This document shows, piece after piece, positions 7,515 through 14,587 of a stretch of 15,581 nucleotides of DNA; the stretch's first letter is position 1; the number at the start of each line of letters is the position of its first letter. This stretch comes from JBHWPB01 sp043424675 (lineage in GTDB: Bacteria > Bacillota > Bacilli > Lactobacillales > Carnobacteriaceae_A). The position numbers were made by a program, and so were the translations under genes. The notes beneath the pieces are model-generated. The model was not told the DNA's origin, made no database searches, and saw only the letters and a program-made list of their open reading frames with translations. The DNA is taken from contig JBHWPB010000008.1 in assembly GCA_043424675.1 (NCBI GenBank), positions 1 through 15,581 of the forward strand, written 5' to 3'.

Positions 7515-7558
7515 CTCAAAAAAGAAAGAGTATTTCGAAATACTCTTTCTTTTTTGAG
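7515..7558 (+). terminator. Long perfect-palindrome terminator, probably bidirectional
   Basis: A 44-base perfect inverted repeat has 22-base arms centred on TTCGAA. The arms begin CTCAAAAAAG and end CTTTTTTGAG, so each strand has a GC-containing inner stem (AAAGAGTATT) followed by a T run. It lies 16 bases after the second reductase. Symmetry suggests it could stop transcription from both sides, although no converging gene is seen nearby. Confidence 0.85.
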
Positions 7559-7677
7559 ATTGCTTTCCATCATTACTTTTTATTTCACATTAGATTATAT
7601 CCAAAATTCAACAAAAAAAGAATAAAACTCTTTATTTCTGACCGAAAATAAAAGTTTAAATTCGAGAGACGTGGTCT

Positions 7678-7691
7678 TGAAAACGCTTTAC
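7678..7691 (+). promoter_or_regulatory. Candidate cre (CcpA) site over the amidase -35 box
   Basis: TGAAAACGCTTTAC matches 13 of 14 positions of the degenerate lactic acid bacterial cre pattern WGWAARCGYTWWMA, including the central CG. It covers the first five bases of the -35 box of the downstream gene, the position expected for repression by CcpA in the presence of preferred sugars. The match is by eye, and regulation is inferred. Confidence 0.6.
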
Positions 7692-7715
7692 AATAATTAA
7701 AGAATCAGTTATAAT
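7687..7715 (+). promoter_or_regulatory. Sigma-A-type promoter of the acetamidase/formamidase gene
   Basis: TTTACA (7687-7692) and a perfect TATAAT (7710-7715) are separated by 17 bases. This is the closest match to consensus in the window. AGGAGG follows at 7737-7742. Confidence 0.82.
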
Positions 7716-7751
7716 TAGCTTGTTAACAAATTAATTAGGAGGATTGATTTT

Positions 7752-8777
7752 ATGTCAGAGTTTCATTACTTACCTGGTAATTTAGATACAGCAAATTGGG
7801 GTGTTATCGGAGATCGTGAACCTGTGTTGACTGTTGAGTCTGGAGACATCGTAAAGATGGAATCTATCTCACACCGTGCCGGAGACTTGCCGGATTTAAT
7901 GATGGACGAAGGAGTCCAAGAGATTTATGATAACATGGGCGACCGCGGGCCTGGGAAACATATTGTAACAGGACCTGTTCATATCAACGGAGTGAAAAAA
8001 GGTGGCGTTCTAAAAGTTAATGTTTTAGATCTCGTTCCACGTCTTCCTTACGGCTCAAACATGATCGCAGGACACGGAATCTTAAACGATGATTTCGATG
8101 ATACGCACTATATTGTGGCTTATGAGGTGGATGAAGAAACCTACACTGCCAAAGCCATGTACTATTACGAGTTCAATGCAGTAACGGGTGAAATCGGAGA
8201 AGTTATCGACACAGAAAAGGTTGAAAAACACGCTGCACTAGAAAACTTGTCTATCCCTCTAAACCTACACTTGGGAATCGCAGCTGTGGCTCCAAAAGAT
8301 AACGAAGGCGTTTCGACAACACCTCCAGGCTACTTCGGCGGAAACGTCGACAATCGCAGCTTCGTCAGAGGAACAACCATGTATTACCCTGTGCATGTTG
8401 ATGGCGGACACTTTTACGTGGGAGACAGCCACTTCGCAGAAGGAGACGGTGAAGTAAATGGAACGGCTCTTGAAGCGCACGTGAACGCCACACTTCAATT
8501 TGAAGCTGAAGAAAATCTCGTTCTTGAAAAGAACCCAGTATTGGAAACACCTGAATATTGGTATACACATGGATTCAACGAAGACTTAGAAGAAGCGTTT
8601 AAAGAAGCAGGTCGTGAAGCGATCGCCTTCATGAAGAACAACTTTGACATTAATGAAGTAGAAGCCTACTCTTTATTAAGTCTTAAGGCCGACTTCCACG
8701 CAACACAATTGGTAAACGGCGTTAAAGGTGCTCACTGTCGTTTCAGCCGTGATTTTATTTCTCAATTAAAAAAATAA
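7752..8777 (+). CDS. Acetamidase/formamidase family protein
   Basis: This 341-residue cytosolic protein belongs to the FmdA/AmdA amidohydrolase family, which releases ammonia from short amides such as formamide and acetamide. Family signatures are HINGVKKGGVLKV (77-89), STTPPGYFGGNVDNR (188-202), GDSHFAEGDGEVNGTALE (224-241, the metal/active-site region) and GVKGAHCRF (323-331) near the C-terminus. Length lies between the short acetamidases (about 300) and the long FmdA type (about 410). It looks monocistronic: it has its own promoter and a terminator directly after the stop. AGGAGG (7737-7742) is 9 bases before the ATG. The cre-like site in its promoter suggests use as a nitrogen or scavenging function when preferred carbon is absent. 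The exact substrate is not readable. Confidence 0.92.
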   Translation: MSEFHYLPGNLDTANWGVIGDREPVLTVESGDIVKMESISHRAGDLPDLMMDEGVQEIYDNMGDRGPGKHIVTGPVHINGVKKGGVLKVNVLDLVPRLPYGSNMIAGHGILNDDFDDTHYIVAYEVDEETYTAKAMYYYEFNAVTGEIGEVIDTEKVEKHAALENLSIPLNLHLGIAAVAPKDNEGVSTTPPGYFGGNVDNRSFVRGTTMYYPVHVDGGHFYVGDSHFAEGDGEVNGTALEAHVNATLQFEAEENLVLEKNPVLETPEYWYTHGFNEDLEEAFKEAGREAIAFMKNNFDINEVEAYSLLSLKADFHATQLVNGVKGAHCRFSRDFISQLKK

Positions 8778-8798
8778 GAATACCTGACAGATAAATTA

Positions 8799-8838
8799 AA
8801 CTTTAGAACGAGATCTCAGTCTCGCTCTAAAGTTTTTT
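8799..8838 (+). terminator. Intrinsic terminator after the amidase gene
   Basis: AACTTTAGA plus CGAGA pairs with TCTCG plus TCTAAAGTT around one A/C mismatch and a 6-base loop, followed by TTTTTT. It is a strong rho-independent hairpin 21 bases after the stop codon. Confidence 0.92.
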
Positions 8839-8868
8839 ATATTGCGAGATAAAATGAAGCCCTTTGGT

Positions 8869-8897
8869 TTGCCACAGGCTTTGATGATAGATATAGT
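8869..8897 (+). promoter_or_regulatory. Sigma-A-type promoter of folA
   Basis: The -35 box TTGCCA (8869-8874) and the -10 box TATAGT (8892-8897) have a 17-base spacer and one mismatch each. They lie between the upstream terminator and folA. No other good promoter is seen before the next two genes. Confidence 0.75.
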
Positions 8898-8958
8898 AAA
8901 GTTAAAGAGAAGAAAATAATTCGACTGGAGTTTTTGTTAAAGAGAGAGGGGCAAGACA

Positions 8959-9456
8959 ATGTTAGCTTATGTATGGGCGGAAGATGAAAACAGATTAATT
9001 GGTAAGGGGAACGGACTGCCTTGGCGTCTGCCAGCGGATGTCCAATTCTTTAAGAAAGTAACCATGCGTGGAGATATGGTCACAGGACGTAAAACCTATG
9101 AATCTATTCCGAATCGTCCACTTCCTGGTCGGGAGAATATCGTTTTGACACGGAATGAGGAGTACGAAGCGCCAGGCGCAACAGTGGTTCACACTATTGA
9201 CGAAGTGCTTGAAATCGAAAAAAATACCGATAATACTCTCTATATTATTGGAGGTGCCACTCTCTTTGAACAATTCGAAGATGAGGTAGACGAGCTCTAC
9301 CGAACGGTGATACATGACACCTTCGAAGGAGATCAGTGGTTCCCGGAGGATTTCGACTATAGTCGCTTTGAACTGGTGAAATCAGAAGAGGGCGTTGTGG
9401 ATGAAAAAAACATCTATCCTCACACGTATGAGCTTTGGAGACGTAAAAAAGATTAA
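8959..9456 (+). CDS. folA: Dihydrofolate reductase
   Basis: DHFR reduces dihydrofolate to tetrahydrofolate with NADPH and is the trimethoprim target. The 165 residues are the normal bacterial length. Signatures are GLPWRLPADVQFFK (19-32, with the catalytic acid Asp27 and Trp22), the NADPH-binding VTGRKTYESIP (41-51), LPGRENIVLTR (55-65) and YIIGGATLFEQF (95-106). The ribosome binding site is the weak AGAGGGG at 8945-8951. thyA, often beside folA in related bacteria, is not here. It has its own promoter and no terminator behind it, so the oxidoreductase 52 bases downstream is probably co-transcribed. Confidence 0.97.
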   Translation: MLAYVWAEDENRLIGKGNGLPWRLPADVQFFKKVTMRGDMVTGRKTYESIPNRPLPGRENIVLTRNEEYEAPGATVVHTIDEVLEIEKNTDNTLYIIGGATLFEQFEDEVDELYRTVIHDTFEGDQWFPEDFDYSRFELVKSEEGVVDEKNIYPHTYELWRRKKD

Positions 9457-9508
9457 AGGTGATCCAGAGATCTATAGAAAAAAGAGGTTCGTAGTCTAGG
9501 AGGGTGGC

Positions 9509-10498
9509 ATGAAACCTTTCAAAAGAATCGTCCTGAGGGAAAAAGAAGATGAGATTGTTCCTCAATTAGAAGATATAGAAATAGATCAATTATCTGATGG
9601 AGATTTGCTGGTTAAAGTTGAATATTCCACGGTCAACTATAAAGATATGCTGGCGTTTCAAAAAGATGGCGGAGTGATTCGAGAATACCCTATGATTCCT
9701 GGGATTGATCTTGCAGGCAAAGTAGTTTCGTCCCAAGCTCCGGAATTTAGAGAAGGAGACCGCATTCTTGTCAACAGTACAGATATAGGAGTAGCTAAAA
9801 CAGGAGGCTATGCTGAATATGCTCGTCTATCTTCTAAAGATGCCATCCATACACCTGAAGCGTTATCTTCTAAAGAAGCGATGATCTTTGGTACAGCTGG
9901 GTTTACTGCTGCACTGTCTATCGATGCTTTATTAAAGCACGGGATGTCTGCTGAAAATAACCCCAGTATTCTCGTTACGGGTGCGACAGGAGGCGTCGGA
10001 AGCATCGCTCTCAGCATTCTATCTAAATTAGGTTATCGAGATATTCACGCCCTTGTGCGCAAGGATTACCAAATTGAAGCAGCAGAAAACTTGGGCGCGA
10101 ATCATATTGTACAGGCTGAAGAATTGTTGGTTTCGTCCCCCGCGCTCGCTTCTAGGAAATACAACTATGTCCTCGATACTGTAGGCGGTGATGTGGCTGC
10201 ACATGCCCTGGCCCAGATATACGAGAAGGGGAGTATGTCGCTGTGCGGCAACGCCGGCGGCAATCACTTTCACACCACAGTACTGCCGCTGATTCTCCGA
10301 GGAGTCAATATCTTAGGGATAAACTCTGTCGATTATCCGAAGAAGGAGAAAGAAAAAATATGGGAGAGGTTAGCCAATGAGTGGAATGTCGTCGATACGT
10401 TAGTCACGAAAGAAATTAAGCTGGCAGCCCTCCACAAGACGGTTGAGGCTCTTAAAATGGGGAAACACCTCGGACGAACAGTCATCAAGATAAGTTGA
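9509..10498 (+). CDS. YhdH/YhfP family NADPH-dependent quinone oxidoreductase (zinc-free MDR)
   Basis: This is a medium-chain dehydrogenase/reductase of the YhdH/YhfP/AcuI group, whose members reduce activated double bonds such as acrylyl-CoA or quinones. Its 329 residues match that group. The N-terminal segment STVNYKDMLAF (40-50) with YPMIPGIDLAG (60-70) is diagnostic. The Rossmann motif VTGATGGVGSIA spans 156-167, and VRK (183-185) would bind the NADPH phosphate. LGINSVDYP in the last third is also typical. Zinc-binding cysteines are absent, as expected for this branch. AGGAGGG (9498-9504) lies unusually close, 4 bases before the ATG. Its neighbours folA and ohr fit a redox or detoxification unit, but the substrate is unknown. 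Confidence 0.93.
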   Translation: MKPFKRIVLREKEDEIVPQLEDIEIDQLSDGDLLVKVEYSTVNYKDMLAFQKDGGVIREYPMIPGIDLAGKVVSSQAPEFREGDRILVNSTDIGVAKTGGYAEYARLSSKDAIHTPEALSSKEAMIFGTAGFTAALSIDALLKHGMSAENNPSILVTGATGGVGSIALSILSKLGYRDIHALVRKDYQIEAAENLGANHIVQAEELLVSSPALASRKYNYVLDTVGGDVAAHALAQIYEKGSMSLCGNAGGNHFHTTVLPLILRGVNILGINSVDYPKKEKEKIWERLANEWNVVDTLVTKEIKLAALHKTVEALKMGKHLGRTVIKIS

Positions 10499-10583
10499 GG
10501 GATGAGTGTGGAATCAACTTAGAAGACATTTTTCTTCGTTTGTGTAAAACTGGATATAGAATCAATACTATGAATGAATAAAA

Positions 10584-10592
10584 AAGGAGAGG
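10584..10592 (+). promoter_or_regulatory. Ribosome binding site that fixes the ohr start
   Basis: AAGGAGAGG lies 8 bases before the ATG at 10601. An in-frame ATG at 10574 would bury this site in the coding region and add nine residues not typical of Ohr proteins. Confidence 0.8.
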
Positions 10593-10600
10593 TTATATTT

Positions 10601-11011
10601 ATGGCTGATTATAAGAATGTCTTTTCAACAACAGCTCTTAACACAGGTGGGCGAGATGGAAAAAGTGCGTTGACAGATGGCTCTTTGGAAATAAACGCGA
10701 AAGACCATAACCCAGAAGAATTATTCGCTTTAGGTTATAGTGCTTGCTACAACGGTGCGATGGATGTTGTGAAAGCAGATGAGGGTGTCGAGGGAGATTC
10801 TTTAGTTAAAACAACCGTTCATTTCTACTCGCGTCCAGAAAACGATTTCAAACTTTCTGCAGACTTTGAAGTAGGAATCGAAGGACTCGACTTAGACAGA
10901 GTTCAAGAAATCGCAGAAAAGACTCATGAGGTCTGCCCTTACTCCAAAGCAGTAAAAGGAAATATCGAAATCAATACAAAAGCTGTCGAATATGACTCCT
11001 TAAAAGAGTAA
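10601..11011 (+). CDS. ohr: Ohr/OsmC family organic hydroperoxide resistance protein
   Basis: Ohr is a thiol-dependent peroxidase that reduces organic (lipid) hydroperoxides in the cytosol. The 136 residues fit the family. The active-site set is complete: Arg18, Glu40 (NPEELFALGYSACY), the peroxidatic Cys49, and the resolving Cys112 in HEVCPYSKA. The second motif VCPYSKA is typical of Ohr rather than OsmC. The start at 10601 was chosen from the ribosome binding site. It is 102 bases after the oxidoreductase with no terminator between them, so read-through from the folA promoter is possible. A separate weak promoter in the gap cannot be excluded. No ohrR-type repressor gene is adjacent. Confidence 0.92.
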   Translation: MADYKNVFSTTALNTGGRDGKSALTDGSLEINAKDHNPEELFALGYSACYNGAMDVVKADEGVEGDSLVKTTVHFYSRPENDFKLSADFEVGIEGLDLDRVQEIAEKTHEVCPYSKAVKGNIEINTKAVEYDSLKE

Positions 11012-11032
11012 AACAGATAGTCTTATCACTAT

Positions 11033-11059
11033 AACCACACGCTCGAGCGTGTGGTTTTT
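11033..11059 (+). terminator. Intrinsic terminator after ohr
   Basis: AACCACACGC pairs perfectly with GCGTGTGGTT around the loop TCGA, followed by TTT. The 24-base palindrome starts 22 bases after the ohr stop and separates this unit from the restriction-modification genes. Confidence 0.92.
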
Positions 11060-11128
11060 GTATGCAATGATAATTTCACGAACTCGCAAAAGATATTTTT
11101 TCACTATCACGTTCCATCTCTTCCAATA

Positions 11129-11137
11129 TGTTATACT
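11129..11137 (+). promoter_or_regulatory. Possible extended -10 promoter of the restriction-modification genes
   Basis: TGTTATACT is an extended -10 element (TG, one base, then TATACT). No convincing -35 box lies 16-18 bases upstream. It is about 104 bases before the methyltransferase ATG, which leaves a leader of nearly 100 bases. Confidence 0.5.
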
Positions 11138-11149
11138 ATCTCTTGAGTA

Positions 11150-11192
11150 AGTTTTTCAAGAACTGAAAGAAAAACTGATAAGGAATCTTATC
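11150..11192 (+). repeat. Two inverted repeats in the methyltransferase leader
   Basis: AGTTTTTC (11150-11157) is inverted as GAAAAACT (11169-11176). Directly next to it, GATAAG (11177-11182) and CTTATC (11187-11192) form a 6-base perfect hairpin with loop GAAT. TTATCA at 11202-11207 is a further partner for TGATAA at 11176-11181. They lie between the putative promoter and the ATG, where an operator or leader structure could act. No T run follows, so they are not terminators. Confidence 0.6.
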
Positions 11193-11240
11193 TTAATTTC
11201 TTTATCATACGATATAAATTATTTTAATTTGGAGGATATT

Positions 11241-12212
11241 ATGGCCAAGAAAAAAGCAGGAAGAAATAAAACGATCGATTTTGAAGTAGCAGAAGGAAAA
11301 GAGTATTTAGACAGAGTGATTACAAAAGAAGACATTTCAGACTTAGACAGTGTCTTAAATAAAACGATTTTAGGAGATACTTCAGAAATAGCCAAGCTTT
11401 TGCCTGAAGAATCTGTCGATTTAATTGTGGTGGACCCTCCTTATAATCTAGCTAAAACTTATAGCACGACAAAGTTTGCTAAGGTCAAGAGAGAAGAGTA
11501 TGAAGAATATACAGAGCGATGGTTGGATGAGATTATTCCCTTACTGAAAGAAGACGGCACTATTTATGTCTGCTGTGATTGGGAATCCAGCTTGATTATT
11601 GGGAATGTGCTCATGGAACGACTCAATGTCAAAAATAGAATCACGTGGCAGCGCGAGAAGGGACGTGGAGCGAAAACCAACTGGAAGAATGGAATGGAGG
11701 ATATCTGGTTTGCGACGAAGGGAAAAGACTATACCTTTAACGTCGATGACGTCAAAATGAGACGCCAGGTCCTTGCACCTTATAAGCAAGATGGCAAACC
11801 CAAAGACTGGGAGGAAACAGCGGAAGGAAACTTTCGAGACACCCATCCCTCTAATTTTTGGGATGACATTTCTATCCCATTCTGGTCTATGGCAGAAAAC
11901 ACCGCTCACCCGACACAAAAGTCAGAGAAACTGATTGCAAAACTCATCCTTGCCAGTTCTAACGAAGGAGATGTTGTTCTCGATCCTTTCCTTGGTTCAG
12001 GCACCACAAGCGTCACAGCGAAAAAATTGAATCGAAACTATATCGGTATCGAAAGAGAAGAGCAATACTGTGCTTGGGCAGAAAAGAGATTAGAAATGGC
12101 TGAAAAGGACCCTTCTATACAAGGCTATGAAGATGGTGTCTTTTGGGAGAGAAATACCAAACCGGTCCAGACAAAGAAGAAAAAATCTACTAAGCAAACC
12201 TCTTTATTCTAA
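11241..12212 (+). CDS. Type II DNA methyltransferase, beta class (N6-adenine or N4-cytosine)
   Basis: This SAM-dependent amino-methyltransferase has motifs in the permuted beta-class order. Motif IV DPPYN is at 65-69, motif V-like DGTIYVCCDW at 105-114, then a variable target-recognition stretch of about 135-220, motif X-like HPTQKSEKL at 223-231, and motif I LDPFLGSGTT at 247-256 near the C-terminus. DPPYN favours adenine but does not prove it. The target sequence cannot be read. A Lys-rich tail (311-318) ends the 323 residues. The ATG at 11241 follows GGAGG (11231-11235); an upstream in-frame TTG at 11229 would overlap that site and is rejected. The nuclease gene begins 20 bases later. The methyltransferase presumably protects host DNA from that enzyme. 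Confidence 0.93.
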   Translation: MAKKKAGRNKTIDFEVAEGKEYLDRVITKEDISDLDSVLNKTILGDTSEIAKLLPEESVDLIVVDPPYNLAKTYSTTKFAKVKREEYEEYTERWLDEIIPLLKEDGTIYVCCDWESSLIIGNVLMERLNVKNRITWQREKGRGAKTNWKNGMEDIWFATKGKDYTFNVDDVKMRRQVLAPYKQDGKPKDWEETAEGNFRDTHPSNFWDDISIPFWSMAENTAHPTQKSEKLIAKLILASSNEGDVVLDPFLGSGTTSVTAKKLNRNYIGIEREEQYCAWAEKRLEMAEKDPSIQGYEDGVFWERNTKPVQTKKKKSTKQTSLF

Positions 12213-12232
12213 CTCTGTAAAGGAATGACACC

Positions 12233-13393
12233 ATGTATAATAAAAATGAAATAGAACGTTTGACACAAGTCGTTAGTGCTTATGCTGGCCAAAAGAACAA
12301 AGAGGAATTGGGACGGATCATTCAATCTGAATTTGACCTCACCTATAAAAAGCCTGTCTATATAGGTGAGCACTTTACTATCCGTTTCAGCAAGGGTGAA
12401 TGTAACAGATTTAATAATACTGTTCTCGCCTTATCGAAACTGGAGAAATATGATGAACGTCCTTTCATCGTCTGTCTTGTGGGAGAAAAAGATAACCACC
12501 TCTTTCTCGCCAATGCTACTTTTCTAAAAAAAGTAAGCCACTCATCAAAAGAGCTGCGGATAGATAATATCCGAGGAAGTTTCAATGGTAGTGATATTTT
12601 CAAAGAATATATCGGGATCGCGAATACACCTGCCCATTTTGAAGAGCTCTTTGCCATCCATGAAGGATTCTCTTTTGAAGAAAATCTCAAAAGACTGGTG
12701 GAAGAAACAAATAATATCACCCCTCAAGATAAAAGAACATTTCTGGATGAAGAGGGAATAGCAAACATCTTAAACGCTGTCCAAAGAAGTAAAGATTTCA
12801 TCGATTCAGAATACTATAGAGAATTAGAGGGAATATTAGAAGACAAGGTGCAGCAAGTACACACAGAGATCAACCTGCTGGCCCATACCGATAATGTCAA
12901 TCTGCGCGGCAGACGGATAGAGTATCTGGTGACGACAGACTACCAAGCGACTCAGCCTGTCCGAGACGCTATATTGAATGAGGAACCTATCCCCACTATC
13001 CATACGCCTAATGGATTGGGCGACTTCACTTACCACACACCTCAACTGACAGTAGAAGTAGATATCAAAACAAAATTAACCAATAAAGCCAGCGAGCCTA
13101 AAGGATATAACGTCGACAAGCTGCTCGAATTATTGTCTCAAGACGATACCATTTTTATGGTTTTTATCATTTCCGTTCATCCCGATACCAAGGAAATTAA
13201 GACTCAGCTTGTTTCTGTTCTCGATGAAGCGATGATTGCAGGAACAACTATTCAACACCACTGGGCAGGGAGGAACTCGAGAGGGGTCGCACAATTCAGC
13301 GGGCGCACCTTAGAAGCAAAAATAGAAGAATATCCCCACACCATTCACACTCAATCTGCACGGCGGTTTCTCAAAGAGCTGATCGATTTATAA
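12233..13393 (+). CDS. Probable Type II restriction endonuclease, unclassified, PD-(D/E)XK-like
   Basis: I do not recognise the family. The 386-residue protein directly follows a DNA methyltransferase (20-base gap), which is the main reason for the call. The C-terminal half has a plausible PD-(D/E)XK core: Glu230 in RGRRIEYLV, Asp264 in GLGDF, and Asp277-Ile-Lys279 in VEVDIKTKL, with 12 residues between the two Asp residues. Hydrophobic strands follow (TIFMVFIIS, 306-314). The N-terminal part (about 1-160), with PFIVCLVGE and FLANATFLKKV, could be a DNA-recognition domain. AAGGA (12220-12224) lies 8 bases before the ATG. No signal or membrane segments are seen. An alternative is a non-cutting partner protein of the methyltransferase. 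Confidence 0.65.
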   Translation: MYNKNEIERLTQVVSAYAGQKNKEELGRIIQSEFDLTYKKPVYIGEHFTIRFSKGECNRFNNTVLALSKLEKYDERPFIVCLVGEKDNHLFLANATFLKKVSHSSKELRIDNIRGSFNGSDIFKEYIGIANTPAHFEELFAIHEGFSFEENLKRLVEETNNITPQDKRTFLDEEGIANILNAVQRSKDFIDSEYYRELEGILEDKVQQVHTEINLLAHTDNVNLRGRRIEYLVTTDYQATQPVRDAILNEEPIPTIHTPNGLGDFTYHTPQLTVEVDIKTKLTNKASEPKGYNVDKLLELLSQDDTIFMVFIISVHPDTKEIKTQLVSVLDEAMIAGTTIQHHWAGRNSRGVAQFSGRTLEAKIEEYPHTIHTQSARRFLKELIDL

Positions 13394-13410
13394 AGAGGGA
13401 GAGAAGTAGG

Positions 13411-14502
13411 ATGTACCAATATATTTGTCAAACTTGCGGATGGAAAGAGGAGGTCACTACTCAAAAAGCTGGGTGTGATTGTGGAGGTCTCTGGGACCTG
13501 GACTTTATTCCTCCGGCCTTCGAGTATCATTTACTCGACCACGAGCAGTGGAATATATTCAGATATCGGCGCTTTATGCCCTTACTGGACGATTCATTTA
13601 AGAAAGTGACTTTAGGAGAGGGACTCAGTCCGCTGGTTCGTTTGAAAGACGACCTGCTTGTTAAAATGGATTATTTCATGCCAACGCTCTCTTTCAAAGA
13701 TAGAGGGGCAGCTGTTTTGATGGCTCATGCTACCTCGCTTGGTGTGGAGAAGGTGATTCAAGACAGCAGCGGGAATGCGGGAAACAGTGTTGCTGCTTAT
13801 TCTGCAAAAAGTGGAATTCAGAGTGATATTTTTGTTCCTGAAGGGTCCTCGGACAAAAAAGTCGCCATGATCCAAGCACATGGTGGTCATATCCGTATTA
13901 TTCCCGGCTCGAGAGATCAGACAGCAGACGTCGCTCGACACAAAGTAAAAGATGAAGGCCGCTTTTACGCGAGTCATGTCTATAACCCCTATTTCTATGA
14001 AGGAACGAAAACTTATATCTATGAGGTATTTGAAGAATTAGGCTATATCCCTGGACACCTCTTCATTCCCGTAGGTAACGGTACACTCTTTCTAGGAGTG
14101 GTTAAAGGATTAGAGCATCTCTTGAGGAGCGGCGTCATCGCTGCTTTTCCTCAGATTGTAGGCATTCAGACAGAGAAAGTTTCTCCTATTTATAATAGTC
14201 TCTATTCAAAAGAAGATAAGTCTTCAGATAAAGCGACACTTGCAGAAGGTATTGCCATCGGCCAGCCGATGCGAGCTCGGGAAATACTGAACTATAGTGA
14301 AAAATATAAGGTCCAATTTATTCAAGCGCCCGAAGATCGAATCTTAGAAGGGCAGACATATTTAGCTCAACGCGGCATTTTTGTTGAAAAAACATCTGCT
14401 GTTTCAATGGCTGGCTATTGGAAATATGTGGCAGAATTCAGCAAACCCGAAGAAGCACTCCTACCCATGACAGGGGCAGGATTAAAATCAGAGCGCAGTT
14501 AA
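13411..14502 (+). CDS. Threonine synthase-like PLP enzyme with N-terminal cysteine ribbon
   Basis: This is a fold-type II PLP enzyme resembling threonine synthase, which converts O-phosphohomoserine to threonine. Lys96 in LSFKDRGA is the Schiff-base lysine. SSGNAGNS (119-126) binds the substrate carboxylate, GNGT (222-225) holds the PLP phosphate, and LPMTGAGLKS (351-360) is typical of the C-terminus. The N-terminus has C6xxC9 and C22xC24, a small zinc-ribbon-like module seen in some threonine synthases. Length 363 is normal. AGAGGGAGAG (13394-13403) precedes the ATG, only 17 bases after the nuclease gene, so it is probably read with the restriction-modification genes. No hom or thrB is nearby, so another beta-elimination or replacement substrate is possible. 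Confidence 0.8.
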   Translation: MYQYICQTCGWKEEVTTQKAGCDCGGLWDLDFIPPAFEYHLLDHEQWNIFRYRRFMPLLDDSFKKVTLGEGLSPLVRLKDDLLVKMDYFMPTLSFKDRGAAVLMAHATSLGVEKVIQDSSGNAGNSVAAYSAKSGIQSDIFVPEGSSDKKVAMIQAHGGHIRIIPGSRDQTADVARHKVKDEGRFYASHVYNPYFYEGTKTYIYEVFEELGYIPGHLFIPVGNGTLFLGVVKGLEHLLRSGVIAAFPQIVGIQTEKVSPIYNSLYSKEDKSSDKATLAEGIAIGQPMRAREILNYSEKYKVQFIQAPEDRILEGQTYLAQRGIFVEKTSAVSMAGYWKYVAEFSKPEEALLPMTGAGLKSERS

Positions 14503-14545
14503 TTGTAAGTGAAGTTACTTTTGCAGTGAGAATAAAATTCAAAAA

Positions 14546-14554
14546 TGTTATATT
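14546..14554 (+). promoter_or_regulatory. Possible extended -10 promoter of the NlpA/MetQ-type gene
   Basis: TGTTATATT has the extended -10 form (TG, one base, then TATATT), like the element before the methyltransferase gene. No -35 box is recognisable. It lies 33 bases before the ATG, and no SAM riboswitch or T-box fits in the 85-base gap. Confidence 0.45.
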
Positions 14555-14587
14555 TGTATATTAAAAATAAATAATGGAGGGAAAATA

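Noticed and set aside
7350..7625. A 91-codon + strand frame running out of the second aldo/keto reductase and across the palindrome
   Set aside because: It overlaps the reductase in another frame, reads through the terminator hairpin, and has no ribosome binding site or recognisable protein features.
10535..10571. Possible ohr promoter with TTGTGT and TACTAT
   Set aside because: The spacing is about 20 bases and the boxes are poor, so it cannot be supported. Read-through from upstream is as likely.
11229..11240. Upstream in-frame TTG start for the methyltransferase
   Set aside because: It overlaps the GGAGG ribosome binding site of the ATG at 11241 and adds only four residues.
14505..14525. 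Possible terminator between the threonine synthase-like gene and the lipoprotein gene (AAGTG/TACTT then TTT)
   Set aside because: The stem has only five weak pairs, including a G-U, and a short T run, so it is not convincing.
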